From Anastrepha obliqua (taxonomy: Eukaryota > Arthropoda > Insecta > Diptera > Tephritidae), in assembly GCF_027943255.1 (NCBI RefSeq), contig NC_072894.1, positions 128,207,601 through 128,271,600 of the forward strand: 64,000 nt of DNA, given 5' to 3'. Positions 22,588 to 33,909 of the stretch are shown here, piece by piece. The notes under the pieces were generated by a model. It was given only the letters and a program-made list of their open reading frames with translations. It had not been told where the DNA came from and ran no database searches. A program made the position numbers and the translations under genes. The first letter of the stretch is position 1. The number at the start of each line of letters is the position of its first letter.

Positions 22588-24750
22588 ATGGTGTCAGTGG
22601 AGACAATTGGATCGATATTCATCAAAACATTTAAATTGGTAAGCGAATAAGATGACTCAGAACTTGCAAGTGACTGCAAATGTGGAATTGCAATTCAATA
22701 ATCAGCAACAACAAATGATTGGCCAGCAAGTGCAATAAACACAGAGTTTTATAGAAACCTGTTTAAGTTAAAGTCTTAGCTAATTGAGTTGTTATTAGGG
22801 CAGCATCATAACTTGAAACCGAACAGCGATGACGTCATACCAGCGGCAGCCGGATAGAGGCCGAAATGAAAAAGTGTTTATTTCTAAAAATATGCTTTAC
22901 GCGTGAATGGTGCATCCAAATATTGATTATTTCCGTTCGATGTTAGTTAGAGAAATTCAATGCCTGCTTGAGCATGCATTAGTATTTACTTATGTAGTGG
23001 CCACACATGCCGACAGACGCTATTCATAAACTGCACTTGTCATTGTGCGAGCAAGTAGGTGCAACTGTCATCCAAATGTATTTATGTAGTGCTGACTTCA
23101 GCAATGGAAAATTAGTGGCCACCCTACTGAATTTATCTTTGGCTGCGTAGATAGCGGACGATGGTGCAAATACTGTTCTCCAAAAATACTCCCTAAGTTA
23201 AGCCAATCAGTATCTATGACTCATAGGTATTTCCTTCTTCCATTTGCCGTAATCGTACGTGTATTTTAATGAGAATATCTCTAATGCAGGCATAATAAGT
23301 TGGAAGTTGCCTCTAATAGCCCGCTTCCGGTGAGCGTCTGAGAAAAGTGCGAATATTACTTAAAATTTGCTTTTCTAAGTATTGCCATTTACCTAAGCTA
23401 CAAACCACTTGCAAAGTTTTTGCTTAGTTTCCATGTTTAGCATCAAAATTAATGAATTAAAATAGGATTATAAAACAATTTTTTTTATTAACCGCGTTTA
23501 TCGAGCAGCCACTGTAGTCAAAACAACTATTCCATTCATAAACTTTGACTGCAGCTGACTAAAATGTAGCGAACTCAGTTGTCTACCCTCTGTTTTGCCT
23601 ACACGAACATGATTAGCTACATGCATGAATGTATTTTTATTTGAAATATACTTATCATTTGCTTTTTTTACTATTATATAGAAAAGATAACGAGCTTTTG
23701 GCTATGCGCATAAATATGTGCGCGCACGAGCAATTAAAACATTTTTATAACTTAGAAATTGAAGTTGAATCGAGAGATTTTTGCAGTTGAATAAAAGTGT
23801 GGGACACCACGTAATGAGGTGTACAGTCCAAGCTTTTTACTGCAGTTGAAGGCATGGAATGCAGAGATTGTGTAGGAAGTTTTTCGTGGCAGAGATATCT
23901 TCAGGGGCTTACCATTGCCTTCCGGGAATCAGGTACCGCGAAAGATTTCCTACATATGTTTTCTTTTTCTACCCAGAGCCTAATAGTGATGTGTCCTCGC
24001 CCACAGCTCAGAGATATTTTTTTTATTTCGAACATGCGTTAGGATAACTGTTAACTGATAATTGCATGATTGTTGTTGTGTTTAATTCGAATTGCAAGTT
24101 CAACATTTGCAAGCAACTCTTTAAATATCGCTCTCTAAATATATATATATATATACTTGTATGTATGTATGTATATGTATGTGATATTCTCGTATACAAG
24201 TAAAATATTTCCTCTTTTCCACAGACCATCAATGTAGTTGTGCTCATCCTTTATTGCATTGGCGATGAGGGTATTTTCTTGGGCGTTAGCGGCACGTGGA
24301 ACTTAAATGAGGAGAAGAGCCCTTCCCCGGAAATAGTCGCTTCGGGTATTTTTGTAGGCTTTCTAATCTATACCACAGTGCATACTTTGGCGTACTTCTT
24401 TGGAACCACCAAACATAAACGGTTCGCATTTAAATGCCTTTTATAAAAAAAATATCTTTTTGAAAATCGGAATATTTTTAATTTCGTATTTTTACAGCGA
24501 ACTAACGGACACATTGATGAATATGGTTGGCACGGCGATGTGGGTCACCATTGGCGGTGTGGCTCTACATTACTGGTGCGGTTACATGTCTGATCAGGAC
24601 TTCCTCTATGTAAATGCTGAGCGCCAAACGGGCATCGCAATGGGTGCGCTATGTGTGATTGAAGGTGCTCTCTATTTGCTGGACACGGTATTAGCCTGCA
24701 TACACTACTCCAAGGCGGAAGATGTTGAATACACGGGGGTTGGACAGTGA
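22588..24750 (+). CDS. Ssk: Snakeskin, smooth septate junction protein
   Basis: Exons are 22588-22638, 24225-24421 and 24498-24750, giving 166 aa, close to the roughly 160 aa of Drosophila Ssk. The N-terminus MVSVETIGSIFIKTFKL and the ATG context are those expected of Ssk. Four membrane segments lie about residues 14-30, 57-78, 89-111 and 128-151. Loop signatures are SGTWNLNEEKSP between segments 1 and 2, and HYWCGYMSDQ plus NAERQ between 3 and 4. The C-terminus is YTGVGQ. In Drosophila, Ssk with Mesh and Tsp2A builds smooth septate junctions of the midgut and Malpighian tubules. Intron phases are 0 and 2. It shares promoter motifs with the two upstream paralogues. This is the orthologue by best resemblance; the gene symbol rests on recognition and not on a search. 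Confidence 0.9.
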
Positions 24751-24915
24751 GCGCAAGAGGAATGATTGCGGATGCACCGAATACATTTTCTATTTTACAT
24801 CATTTTATTTTTACCAAAGTGCAAATTAATTTTAAAAAATCCAAAAAACCCACAAACAGCATTCTACATAAATTAATCATAGTTATAAAAAACATTCAAT
24901 TTTGTTGAAGCCATG

Positions 24916-24930
24916 AATAAATTCAATAAA
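24916..24930 (+). other. two polyadenylation signals, Ssk
   Basis: AATAAA occurs at 24916-24921 and 24925-24930, about 170 bp after the stop codon. Confidence 0.55.
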
Positions 24931-25171
24931 CGTACAAGTCCCCTGTGCACTACAACTTGTTTTGCACATTAAAAAATCAGGATAAAGGAAGTACACCCTT
25001 AAGAAATATCACAGCTGTTTATCTTTCGAAATGTTGCGAAAAGAACGCCTAGTGGGAAGGTAACTATGTTTCGCAGGATTTCTAGATCATTTCGGGAAGT
25101 TCCTCAACTGCACTCCCCATGGCAGAGAACAGTTCAAATCGATTCACAAAATATTGTACTTGGCTGTGGCG

Positions 25172-25482
25172 GCCATCGTAGCCGAATGAGTTGGTGCGTG
25201 ACTAATCTCCGTGCGTAGGTTCGAATCTCCGTGCATGAAACACCAAAATGATAATAGACAATTTTTTTTCTAAAAACGGTCGCCCCTCGGCATGCAATTG
25301 GAAACCTCCAAGTGCATTTCTGCTATAAAAAACCTCCTCATAAAAAACCATTTGCCGATCGGAATCGGCTTAAAACCGTAGGTCCCCCATTTGTGGAACA
25401 ATATCAAGACGCCCGCCACAAATGGGAGAAGGAGCTCGGCCAAACACCTAACAGAAGTGTACGCGCCAATTATTTTTTTTTT
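25172..25482 (+). mobile_element. tRNA-derived SINE, nearly full length
   Basis: Head box A is TCGTAGCCGAATGAGTTGG, box B is GGTTCGAATCTCC, and the body runs through GTCGCCCCTCGGC, CATTTGTGGAACAA, CAAGACGCCCGCC and GGAGAAGGAGCTCGGCCAA. It ends CGCGCCAATTAT followed by T10. It lies between Ssk and the downstream minus-strand gene. Related copies are at 4403 and 15420. Confidence 0.85.
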
Positions 25483-25558
25483 GTGTAATTTACATATCGG
25501 ATGTTAGCAGGTTTGCAAACTTCATGAAAGCTTAAAAGTAAAGCTCAGGTAGACTTAC

Positions 25559-27001
25559 CTGTACAACTGCTGCCGAATCGACTGTGTCTACGTTGGCATA
25601 TCGGTTGCTTTTCTCTGGGCGCTGCTTTCTCAGACACCCGTCCTCCAAATTCAGCCAATCCACAATTTGTTTGTCCCAAATGAAAGAGTTGCGCGAAAAG
25701 TCGTTCAATCGCTCCAGTTTACGGGAGTCCAAACTATCGCGATACACGTTACGCGGTTTATCTAAATTGTGCTCATAGTCGGTATCGAAATTCAAACTAC
25801 TACGCGAATGACTGCAACGATCAGCCAACTGTCGCGCGACACTCGGTTTGCGACGACGTACTACAGTCACCGAAGCGGTCAGCGGGCTGTTGTTGATTAC
25901 GGCGGGTATAGCACTGCTAACTGAGTTAACAGGAGGATTTTGATCAGTTCGTAAACTTAGCGCTGAAAGTTGTCGTTCCAACTGCTTTTCATAGCCATTG
26001 AACTTGTCGTAGTCGATGAAGGACATATTCTCATAGCTCACCATATTATCAATGGCCTGCAGAGATTGTAGTGAAGCGCTCCATTTTGGATTGAGCTTCT
26101 CCTTTTTCTTCTCACCGGTTATCGTGGCAATAGTGGACTTAAAAGACGCAAGTAATGTGTTGGAGCGTCGACGCTGAAAATTCGCTATTGGATTGAATGG
26201 CACACCATTTTCCTCGCCAGGTGCCAACGATACGGATGATGGCTTTCGTCGCAAAGGCGTATCATCACTGTTCTCTTCCACTGGCGTTGAAGTGAGAGGT
26301 TGAGCGGTTTGCCGCTGAGGCGTTATCGTTGCTGTTGTTCCACTTGTAAGCGGAATAGTCTTGACACTGGGCTTATTCGCAGACGACGGCACAGAGCAAA
26401 AATCGCTCACTTCCATTGAGTTTTTTCGTGGTGATGACGGTGAGGTAGGATCGGTCTCTTCGGACAGCTGTTCTAGTTGCGGTTCGATTAAGCTACGCCT
26501 ATTGGAGCGCCGTAACAATATCATCGAGCGGCTGCGCGTGAACTTGTATGGTGTGGCATTCTCGTCGTCCACCCTCGTCAGATTTTCTTTACTGCCCGTA
26601 ATGGAATTTATCAATTTAGAGAGTTTGCCACGCAATGAAAAACTATTCGAACGTTCAAATTTCTGACCACTGTCGTAGCCCGGCAATGACATGGAGGACG
26701 GTGTGGCACTCAATGGCCGACCAGAAGAATCTCGCAGCTTCTGGTTTACGTTATTGTTGTTTTGTGTGATATTGTTATTATTATTGTTGTTGCTATTCGT
26801 TGGCATCTTAATAGTTTTTCCAGTCAACTTGTTAACACTGTAATAGGCGGGGGTAAGAGGGGCAGCCATTGTAGCTGTAGTTGGTATATTTACATTGTTT
26901 TGCTGTTGTTGTTGCTGCTGTTTCAGCTGCTGCTTCTTGTTGGCCTTAATGGTTTTCTTTTGCGCTTTCGTCCCATTTTTGATTTCTTTGGTGGAGTTCA
27001 T
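25559..27001 (-). CDS. Ser-rich low-complexity protein, first coding exon
   Basis: I do not recognise the gene. The ATG at 27001 (AATAATGAAC) opens 481 uninterrupted codons ending in phase 0 at a consensus donor CAG|GTAAGT (25559/25558), so more exons follow at lower coordinates. The reading frame extends 65 codons upstream of this ATG, but that part runs into a transposon end at 27185, so I do not accept it. A possible 3' splice site (TTTTCAG) at 27113-27119 marks a 5' UTR exon. The protein is basic and Ser/Thr-rich, with Lys and Gln runs near residues 10-40, Asn runs near 70-90, many RRxS-like phosphosite motifs and short conserved-looking blocks (SLRGKLSKLINSITGSKENL, SFIDYDKFNGYEKQLERQ). 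This suggests a disordered regulatory or cytoskeletal adaptor. If its next exon lies beyond the Snakeskin cluster, those genes are nested in its intron. Confidence 0.75.
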
Positions 27002-27184
27002 TATTGCAATTTTATTCCAATCTCCTACCTCCAAGTTAAGTGTTCTTGAAAATGTTCCACAAAATTTACTGCGATGTAGTTCACCCCTTAACGGTTTGTT
27101 CTGTTTGGTTTTCTGAAAATATTTCAAAAAAATGCGACATATTAAAAATTGCACGCAAATTATTTTAATAAATAATAATAAATA

Positions 27185-27875
27185 CGGGTGGGACATATAG
27201 CGTTCGCTTTTTCAACCACCTATTTTTTTGAGAATGGTAGCACAAATGACATGTCAAATGTGTTCATAATTTACTTAAAGGTTTGAAATTTACGAAATGG
27301 GACGCTATACGCTTGAACAAAATTGGGAAATATTGAAAATCTATTTCCAAAGTGGTGAGTTTTCTTCTTCTTCCGCGGTTACAGTAAATGGCGAGCGTTA
27401 CCGTGACATGCTCAACGAGTTTTTGTTTCCAAAAATTGAAGAGGATGACATGGACGACATTTGGTTTCAACAGGACGGTGCAACTTGTCACACTGCCAAG
27501 TAACACTCGAACTTTTGGCTACCGTTTTTGAATTCCGATATCAATTGGCCGCCTCGGACTATTTTTTGTGGGAGCCGTTAAGGACAAATGCTATGCGAAC
27601 CATCCAGAGACGATTGATGCTTTAAAACACGAAATCTAAGTTGCCATTCATGAAATTGGAGCCCAAACAATAGAAAATGTGCTTAAAAATTGGGTTGATC
27701 GAATGGCCTACTGCAAAGCCAATCGTGGCAGTCATTTGAACGATATTAATTATTTTTCATTCATAAATGACAATGTTCAATCTTTAAAATAACAAAAAAA
27801 ATTTGAAAAAATATTGAGTAGTTTTTTTTTTTTATAGCCGATTCAAAGCCGATTCAAAGTTTACATGGCCCACCC
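27185..27875 (+). mobile_element. Tc1/mariner (DD41D-like) internal deletion derivative
   Basis: Ends are imperfect inverted repeats (GGGTGGGACAT versus ATGGCCCACCC) next to TA. The coding sequence begins with a transposase N-terminus (GRYTLEQNWEILKIYFQSGE) and jumps directly to the C-terminal part (ERYRDMLNEFLFPKI, FQQDGATCHTAK, NWPPR). The middle, including the first catalytic Asp, is deleted. Several frameshifts and stops follow. Confidence 0.7.
27297..27770 (+). pseudogene. Tc1/mariner transposase, deleted and frameshifted
   Basis: The second Asp is in QQDGATCH, and a WPPR..DLTP-like region follows in another frame. A C-terminal GSHLNDI tail lies near 27740. The layout parallels the rosa transposase at 43628-44710 but is a different, older lineage. 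Confidence 0.7.
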
Positions 27876-27879
27876 TATG

Positions 27880-29764
27880 TTATTATATTCAATAAAAAAA
27901 TATTATACCCTTTCTAATACTTATGTGGATTGATAATATCGATGTCTAAATGTATGTTTGAAATCTATATTCTATAATATATACGGATGTATTTGTAATT
28001 TGAAGCCCCATTATAAGCTTAAACAACAACAAGGGAATTAGCCTTTGCTAATTGTTATTGTTGCTGTAGCAGCCTTTCTAAGCCAGGCGTAGTTGAATTT
28101 TCCAAACTGTGCTGTCAACGAGGTCCAACCGAGGTAAGTAGATGCGACACGAAGTATGGGTTAGATAACGGTTAAAGGGTCCGATTATGGTCAGATGTTC
28201 ACGAAAAATGTGTTCAGACATTTCGACGTGTTCCAGATCCGAGTATACTTAAAGTTGCATTTTGCAACAGACAGATCTGTTCGGTGTGGGACAGTAGTGG
28301 CCGGTGTGGTAACCAGTGACTAATCCTCTATCAGTCAATTAAAGCGAATATAGCCGCCGGACTGTATGCCACATCTGCCGGTGCCTCCGTTGATACTTCT
28401 GGCGGCTAATTGAGAATAATTTAAAAATTATTTGTTAGAGGCAAGTCTCATCGCATTTTCTCAGAAGCACATTGCTCAAAACATTCTCTAATAACGCCAG
28501 ATTTATGTCTACTGGTCCACCTGCCTTTGAACTGGCCAGTCACTCACCGCCCGACAAAAACTGTTTCACTGTTTAATCTTTCGCCTTTTGCTGGTATCTG
28601 ATACTTTAAATAGTTTTATTTAATTATGCACTCATAACTACACAATCCAACACACAACCAAACAAAAATATTGGTAAAATAAGCCAAATTGCTTTTTTTA
28701 ATATATATTTTTAATACAACACAAGCAATGCCCTTAGTTTACCTTTGCGCCAAAAGCATTTGGATTGCGAAGAGTCTGACGAACGTAGCGGCGATGGTGA
28801 ATAAAACATAAAATTTGCTTAAATAAACAGGTGATACGAATATGCCAACTGTCGCCTTTCGGTGTTTTGATCGGCTATTTAGTTGGTTGGTTCGTCTCGT
28901 TATTTTTTGCTGTTAGATAAATTGTGAGCAAAATGAAAATATGAAAGTAACAAATAAGAACGAACTTTTTGCTTATCAAATCAAAACGAATGTTCAGTAC
29001 AAAAGGAAGGCAAAACATCAAAAATAAATAGAGCAAAAATGACTAGTGAGTTTCGAGTTGAAACGACACAAATATCCTATGGCGCTTGATAAGGTGTCGT
29101 CAGTGCGTGCGACTTTAAAGTGGTGACGGCAGGAGATGACACGGCGCTATAGCAGCAAAAACAAAAGAGCGTGCGATGTGACAAGATATGTTATACATAG
29201 TGTCGCAGTCCTATAGGATACTCGAAAGAATCAAAATGCTATAAAATTGTTGTACATCGGTTGTAATGCAAAATTTGAAATCAAGCAGAGATGAGTGGGA
29301 AAATATTCGATTCAGCTGCTCTAATATCAACTTTTTGTACCAGATTCACGAATGTCGGTTTTAGAATTTAATATAAATGCATAAATAAAATTTAGAACGC
29401 TCGTTAGAAAAGTTGTGCATTTTTAGGGTCTCTCGATGTTTTAAGTATTTGTTTGCAACAAAAAATTAAAATTCCAGCTTCATCCTACAGATTCCTTTGG
29501 GGACAGACGGCTTGAATGGACGAGATCTAGAATGGTGATACTAGAACGGATGCAAAGGCCTAGTTCCCATGCCAAGCCAATCTAATAAGCCATATTCTTC
29601 AGGGATTAAATAGCAGACTGCTGGAAGTTCCAATGTTTGCACAACTTTTTATTTGAGTTGGTATTTCATTACAAAATTTTAATCATTTTTAGGATTTATT
29701 ATTCTTGCCGACTTCTGCTTGATACAGCCAAAGTCTAAATCTGTTATTTTCTCAGAGTAAATAT
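27880..29764. other. gene-free sequence
   Basis: No convincing frame on either strand. It could hold 5' non-coding exons of the minus-strand gene at 25559-27001, but I cannot identify one. Confidence 0.35.
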
Positions 29765-30225
29765 GTGTGCCCTGACGTATGGCGAAGAAGCTTGGATTAT
29801 GGCAATGCCCGATGAGGCGTTCCTTGGAGTGTTTGAGAGAAAGATTCTGCGTAAGATTTTTTGCTGTTTTCACGTTGGTGATGAAGGGTATTGTAGGCGA
29901 TGAAACAACGAGCTGTATGACCTTTACGACGACATAGATATACTGCAGCGAACAAAGATTCAGCCGCTTCGCTGGCTGGGTTATGTCGTTCGAATGCGTA
30001 CAAACGCCCCGGCTCTGAAACTATTCGATGCGGTACCAGCTGGTGGTAGTCGAGGAAGAGGAGGGCCTCCTCTGCGTTGGAAAGATCAGGTGGAGAAGGA
30101 CTTGGCTTCACTTGGAGTGTCCAACTGGTGCCGATTAACACGAGAAAGAAATGACCGGCGCGCTTTCTTAAACTCGGTCAAAATCGCGTAAGCGGTTTTC
30201 GTGCCAATCAATAAGAAGGAAAAGA
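29765..30225 (+). mobile_element. 5'-truncated LINE, second copy of the intron-1 family
   Basis: It encodes the last part of the same LINE ORF as 14525-15357: LTYGEEAWIMA, FERKILRKIF, RLWGY-type LRWLGYVVRM, GRGGPPLRWKDQV, RRAFLNSVKIA and stop. It then shows the family end sequence AAGCGGTTTT..CCAAT. A premature TGA near 29900 (CGATGAAACAAC) breaks the frame. Confidence 0.8.
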
Positions 30226-30229
30226 ACTA

Positions 30230-31594
30230 TGTGTATTTCATTATATCGAAGTAATAAAACGCATAACCCGGTTTTACACTTTTGACACTCGTCTTTAGTT
30301 CACTCAGATGATTCTATTTAAAAACAAATATTTCAAAAACGAGGTGTGACTTTCCAACAACAAAAAAACCTTTAGAAGCCCTAAACGACACCACATCATA
30401 CAATATTTTTTCCGTTATTAAAACATAAAAACTGACCACTGTGCCATCGATGAAATGCCGAAAAGCCCGCCTAATGGCCGCAGCATTGCTAATGGGGACG
30501 AACTTGTATTCGTATGGCTTTGGGAATGGTGACAACTGTTTGGCTGTTGGCTGTAAAGATGCACACACATAAACAAAATCTACTACGTAATTACAAAAAG
30601 CTAATAAAAAGTGCCAAACACACTTTGACAATTACAAAAGCGCGAGTGGCTCAATGATAAGCCAACTTATGTTTGTTGTACTCTGACGTTAAACAAATAT
30701 ATTTGTATGTAAGTATTATTCAACAACTCTAACAACCTTTTCGGCCCATTGGCTTTTCAATGAAAGCTCGTCTCAGCAGTACATGAACGTTTTATTTTTT
30801 TTTTTTAATTTTGTACTCGAAGCTATTTTTGTAAAACTTATTGTAAGATTACGTGCTTGCGAAAATAGTTTCATGACAGTTGGGCTCTTCACTTGCCTAG
30901 TGATTGCACCTGGATAGATAAAGTGCTCAATTTTTCTACAAAGTCTCATAGCTTCGCACTTTATCAATTCGTGCCAAGCATGCAAGAGTGTTGATAAAAT
31001 TCCTCAAGTGCTGTTATTTTCTTTTAGAAAGATAAAATAATGACTCCAGCAAAAAAATTTAAATCAAAAGCCGAAGATGAGGGTTGTCAATATATCATTT
31101 ATGTTACTTGAAATATGGCATAGGTACATACTTTTTCAAAATTTTAGCACGAAGGTGCATTAAACAGAGTGAAACCAATATCTGAACCACGCCTATTTAT
31201 TAAAACATAACAATTCATGTATTTGTTTATATTAACCTTCTTTAGGTCACTTACAAAGTTGAGGTTTTTTTTAATTTGGTTCGATTGTTTATGCTGAGCT
31301 AAATACAGTTTATGATTATCATCAAGCTAGACTTATGGATTGCTGCTAAAAATGGATCTCCAGAAGCGGCAGACTGGCTGCTGTACAGGAAGACTCTTGC
31401 AATAGCACGCCGAACATTAAGACAAATGAACTCATTGACGCTAAGAACTGCATCATGGAAAAAAGTGCTTGGCAAAATTTTTTTTTGTTTTATTTTTGTT
31501 TTACTTTGTTTAATACACTTTAGTCAGCACTAACTTTCATCTCGTCGAAAAAGCCACTTTGAAATTGTTCTGGATACTTAGACGTACTGAAAAC
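30230..31594. other. gene-free sequence
   Basis: Short frames on both strands (for example 30314-30631 and 31312-31533) show no family resemblance I can name. Confidence 0.35.
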
Positions 31595-31602
31595 CGCTAA
31601 GT

Positions 31603-31769
31603 CAGGCCCGACGAGAGGGGAAGGGGATCGGGTACTTTTCCCCCTGGGCCCGGAGTTTTCAGAGGGGCCCGGACTCGAGATTATACGTATTTATATGAAT
31701 TAGATATAATTGGAAAGGGCCCGCATTGCAATTTTCCCCCGGGGCCCGGATATGCTCTCTACGGCCCTG
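31603..31769. mobile_element. hAT-type MITE, 167 bp, perfect 8-bp target duplication
   Basis: Inverted ends are CAGGCCCGACGAGAG and CTCTCTACGGCCCTG. CGCTAAGT is present exactly at 31595-31602 and 31770-31777. CAG-starting short TIRs and an 8-bp duplication define hAT elements. The interior has GGGGCCCGG blocks in inverted orientation and no coding sequence. Confidence 0.88.
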
Positions 31770-31779
31770 CGCTAAGTAA

Positions 31780-33165
31780 TCACAAAAACTTTCACGGAAA
31801 TACTAAAAATATTCCAATAGCTTTGCTCCGACTAGGCCTCTACAAGGCTGCTCCGGTGTAGAGTAGGGAATCATTTCTTACACTAAAACTAATAAATATA
31901 TACTTAAAAAAAGTGAAGGCTATTTTTTTCATTCCAGCCTTCATTTGCATAAATCAGACATTACATAAATCTAACAAATATCCTGTGAATAACGACCTTG
32001 TAATGGTGAGGAAGCACGGAAAAATAGCAAGGCCCTGTGCATTTATTGCTGCTTAATCGCGATAATAATTGCCAGTTCAAAAAGTTGGTAATGTAGGGAA
32101 TAAATGCTAGGCTGACATCATGAAGTTCGATTGGATTCAATGCTGTATGCATATCTGTGTGTATGTAGTATGTACAGCCAAATAACGTGACTGAAATAGT
32201 GAGCAGCTCAACGAACAATAGTTGCAATTAAGCTGAACTGAAGAGAACCCAAAGCGCAGAGAGTCACGGTAAAGTGATAAACCGATCATTAAAATTTCGC
32301 AACTCCGCCGCAAAGTTGATATCAGAACGTATTTGTATGTATTTGTATATCTGTAAGATACTAGTTATGTATATAGAATATATATATATGTATGTGTGTT
32401 TGTTTTCACATAACATAAGGGAGGGCCAACGAGTGTCGAGGAAGCCAGAGGCATCACGATCGGTTAGAATCCAGGCACATTGATCAGGCAGCACCAATAA
32501 GATGGCAATTTAGATTTTTTTCTATCTATTTTTCCTTTAAACTCTGATATATATAATATTTAGATGTTGACATTCTAAGCACTTTTTTGGCTATACAACT
32601 GTATGCAGACAAAATTTTTGATTTCTGTTTAAACAGTTGAAAGTTTCGATGAAATTTTGGAAAATTTTGTACAAAGCTTGAATCTTTGCGTTATATGGCT
32701 TTTGTTGTAGTAGAAACTATATTTTTATACAAAAAGTAGTGGTGGGCTTGTAATTTTAGAACAAGGTGCATATGAGAAGAAATCGAAGGGGAATGAATTA
32801 ATAGTGGTTAGTGCATGTATATAGTAGGGTTTTCCAAGTTAAGCAGTTGAAAGTTCCTCAGCACCGAAATTGTCGTGGCATATTGTATTAATTATGATGT
32901 TGACATATGGATAGATTTTGAATAGACTTCAATTATGACTCCCAACTTTCCGATGGATTTATATTTTGTACAGCAACTGGACTCCACATTTTTTTTAGCC
33001 TTTCCCATATCTTAGATTTTTACTCGACAAACTTTTAACTATAGGAACCTTAAAATTGGAGCATCCAAAAAGTTTGAAAATAAATGAAATACTACTAATT
33101 TATTGAGGCCTCCTACTTATGGATATGTCGCTTACTTGTGGATGCGGTTGTACTGGCAGCAAGCC
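31780..33165. other. gene-free sequence
   Basis: AT-rich with TATATG microsatellite-like parts near 32375-32400; no gene recognised. Confidence 0.35.
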
Positions 33166-33223
33166 CTGGGTTCGACATTAAGCACTAAAAAGTAAGCATG
33201 AAAATGAGCCCGGTAAACACTGT

Positions 33224-33850
33224 TTTCGCATTTTTACCGATGGCTCCAGGACCGAGCATGGCTCTGGCTCTGGGGTCTACGTGGAATCCAGCGGGACAAA
33301 ACTGCACTTTGCTCTTAGAATGCATGCATTTGTGTTTCAAGCGGAGGTGTATGCAGTTCAAGAAACGATGAACTTTGTTGTGGAAAAACGATGGAGAGGC
33401 AGATCTATATGTGTCTGCAGCGACAGCCAAGCTGCGCTTATGGCCTTAGACAGCCCTCCAACCACATCAGGGGTAGTGAAGTCCTGTAAATCCAGGCTGA
33501 ACTATGTCGGTAGACATAATAGCCTGATGCTAACATGGGTCCCGGGACACGTGGGTATCGCGGGTAACGAGACCTCTGACTCCTTAGCTAAGATGGGCTC
33601 TGAGGCCAACTTCTTTGGCCCAGAGCCCGCTTTGCCACTCACCTCTGCGGCCATCACGGCCACGGTTAGCAAATGGGTAACTACCACCCACAAGCGAGCT
33701 TGGCAGGCTGAGAGAGGCTGCAGATGGACAAAACTGATGTTACCTGTCATGTCCGATCGACTGTCGCAAACTCTTCTGTCATTAGGCAGAGGGGAGTGTA
33801 AACGGCTGGTTGGACTGATGACGGGCCACTTTCTGTGGGCAAAGCACATG
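33224..33850 (+). pseudogene. LINE RNase H domain, 3'-truncated
   Basis: Catalytic motifs are FTDGSRTEHGSG, AEVYAVQE, CSDSQAALMAL and LTWVPGHVGIAGNETSDSLA. The residues are intact through 33850 in one open frame that reaches upstream of the first ATG at 33281. The frame then runs into the poly(A). It is a relative of the LINEs at 11122 and 39425. Confidence 0.85.

Positions 33851-33905
<55 letters not shown>
33851..33905 (+). repeat. A55 homopolymer
   Basis: Fifty-five consecutive A residues. ACATGA occurs on both sides (GCACATG before, AACATGA after), a possible very short target duplication. Exact length may be affected by assembly. Confidence 0.9.
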
Positions 33906-33906
<1 letters not shown>

Positions 33907-33909
33907 ATG

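Larger units (their letters stand above)
33170..33905 (+). mobile_element. LINE fragment ending in a 55-base A run
   Basis: A LINE RNase H domain is truncated on both sides. Coding similarity begins at about 33170 and stops at GHFLWAKHM, directly followed by A55 (33851-33905). The expected C-terminal zinc knuckle and 3' UTR are missing, so the A tract follows an internal position of the ORF. Confidence 0.8.

Noticed and set aside
27002..27196. 65-codon upstream extension of the minus-strand exon
   Set aside because: It starts inside the terminal repeat of a Tc1/mariner relic; the ATG at 27001 has a better context and a candidate 3' splice site lies between.
30314..30631. 105-codon minus-strand frame
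   Set aside because: No signal, domain or splice context; flanked by stop-rich sequence and not similar to nearby elements.
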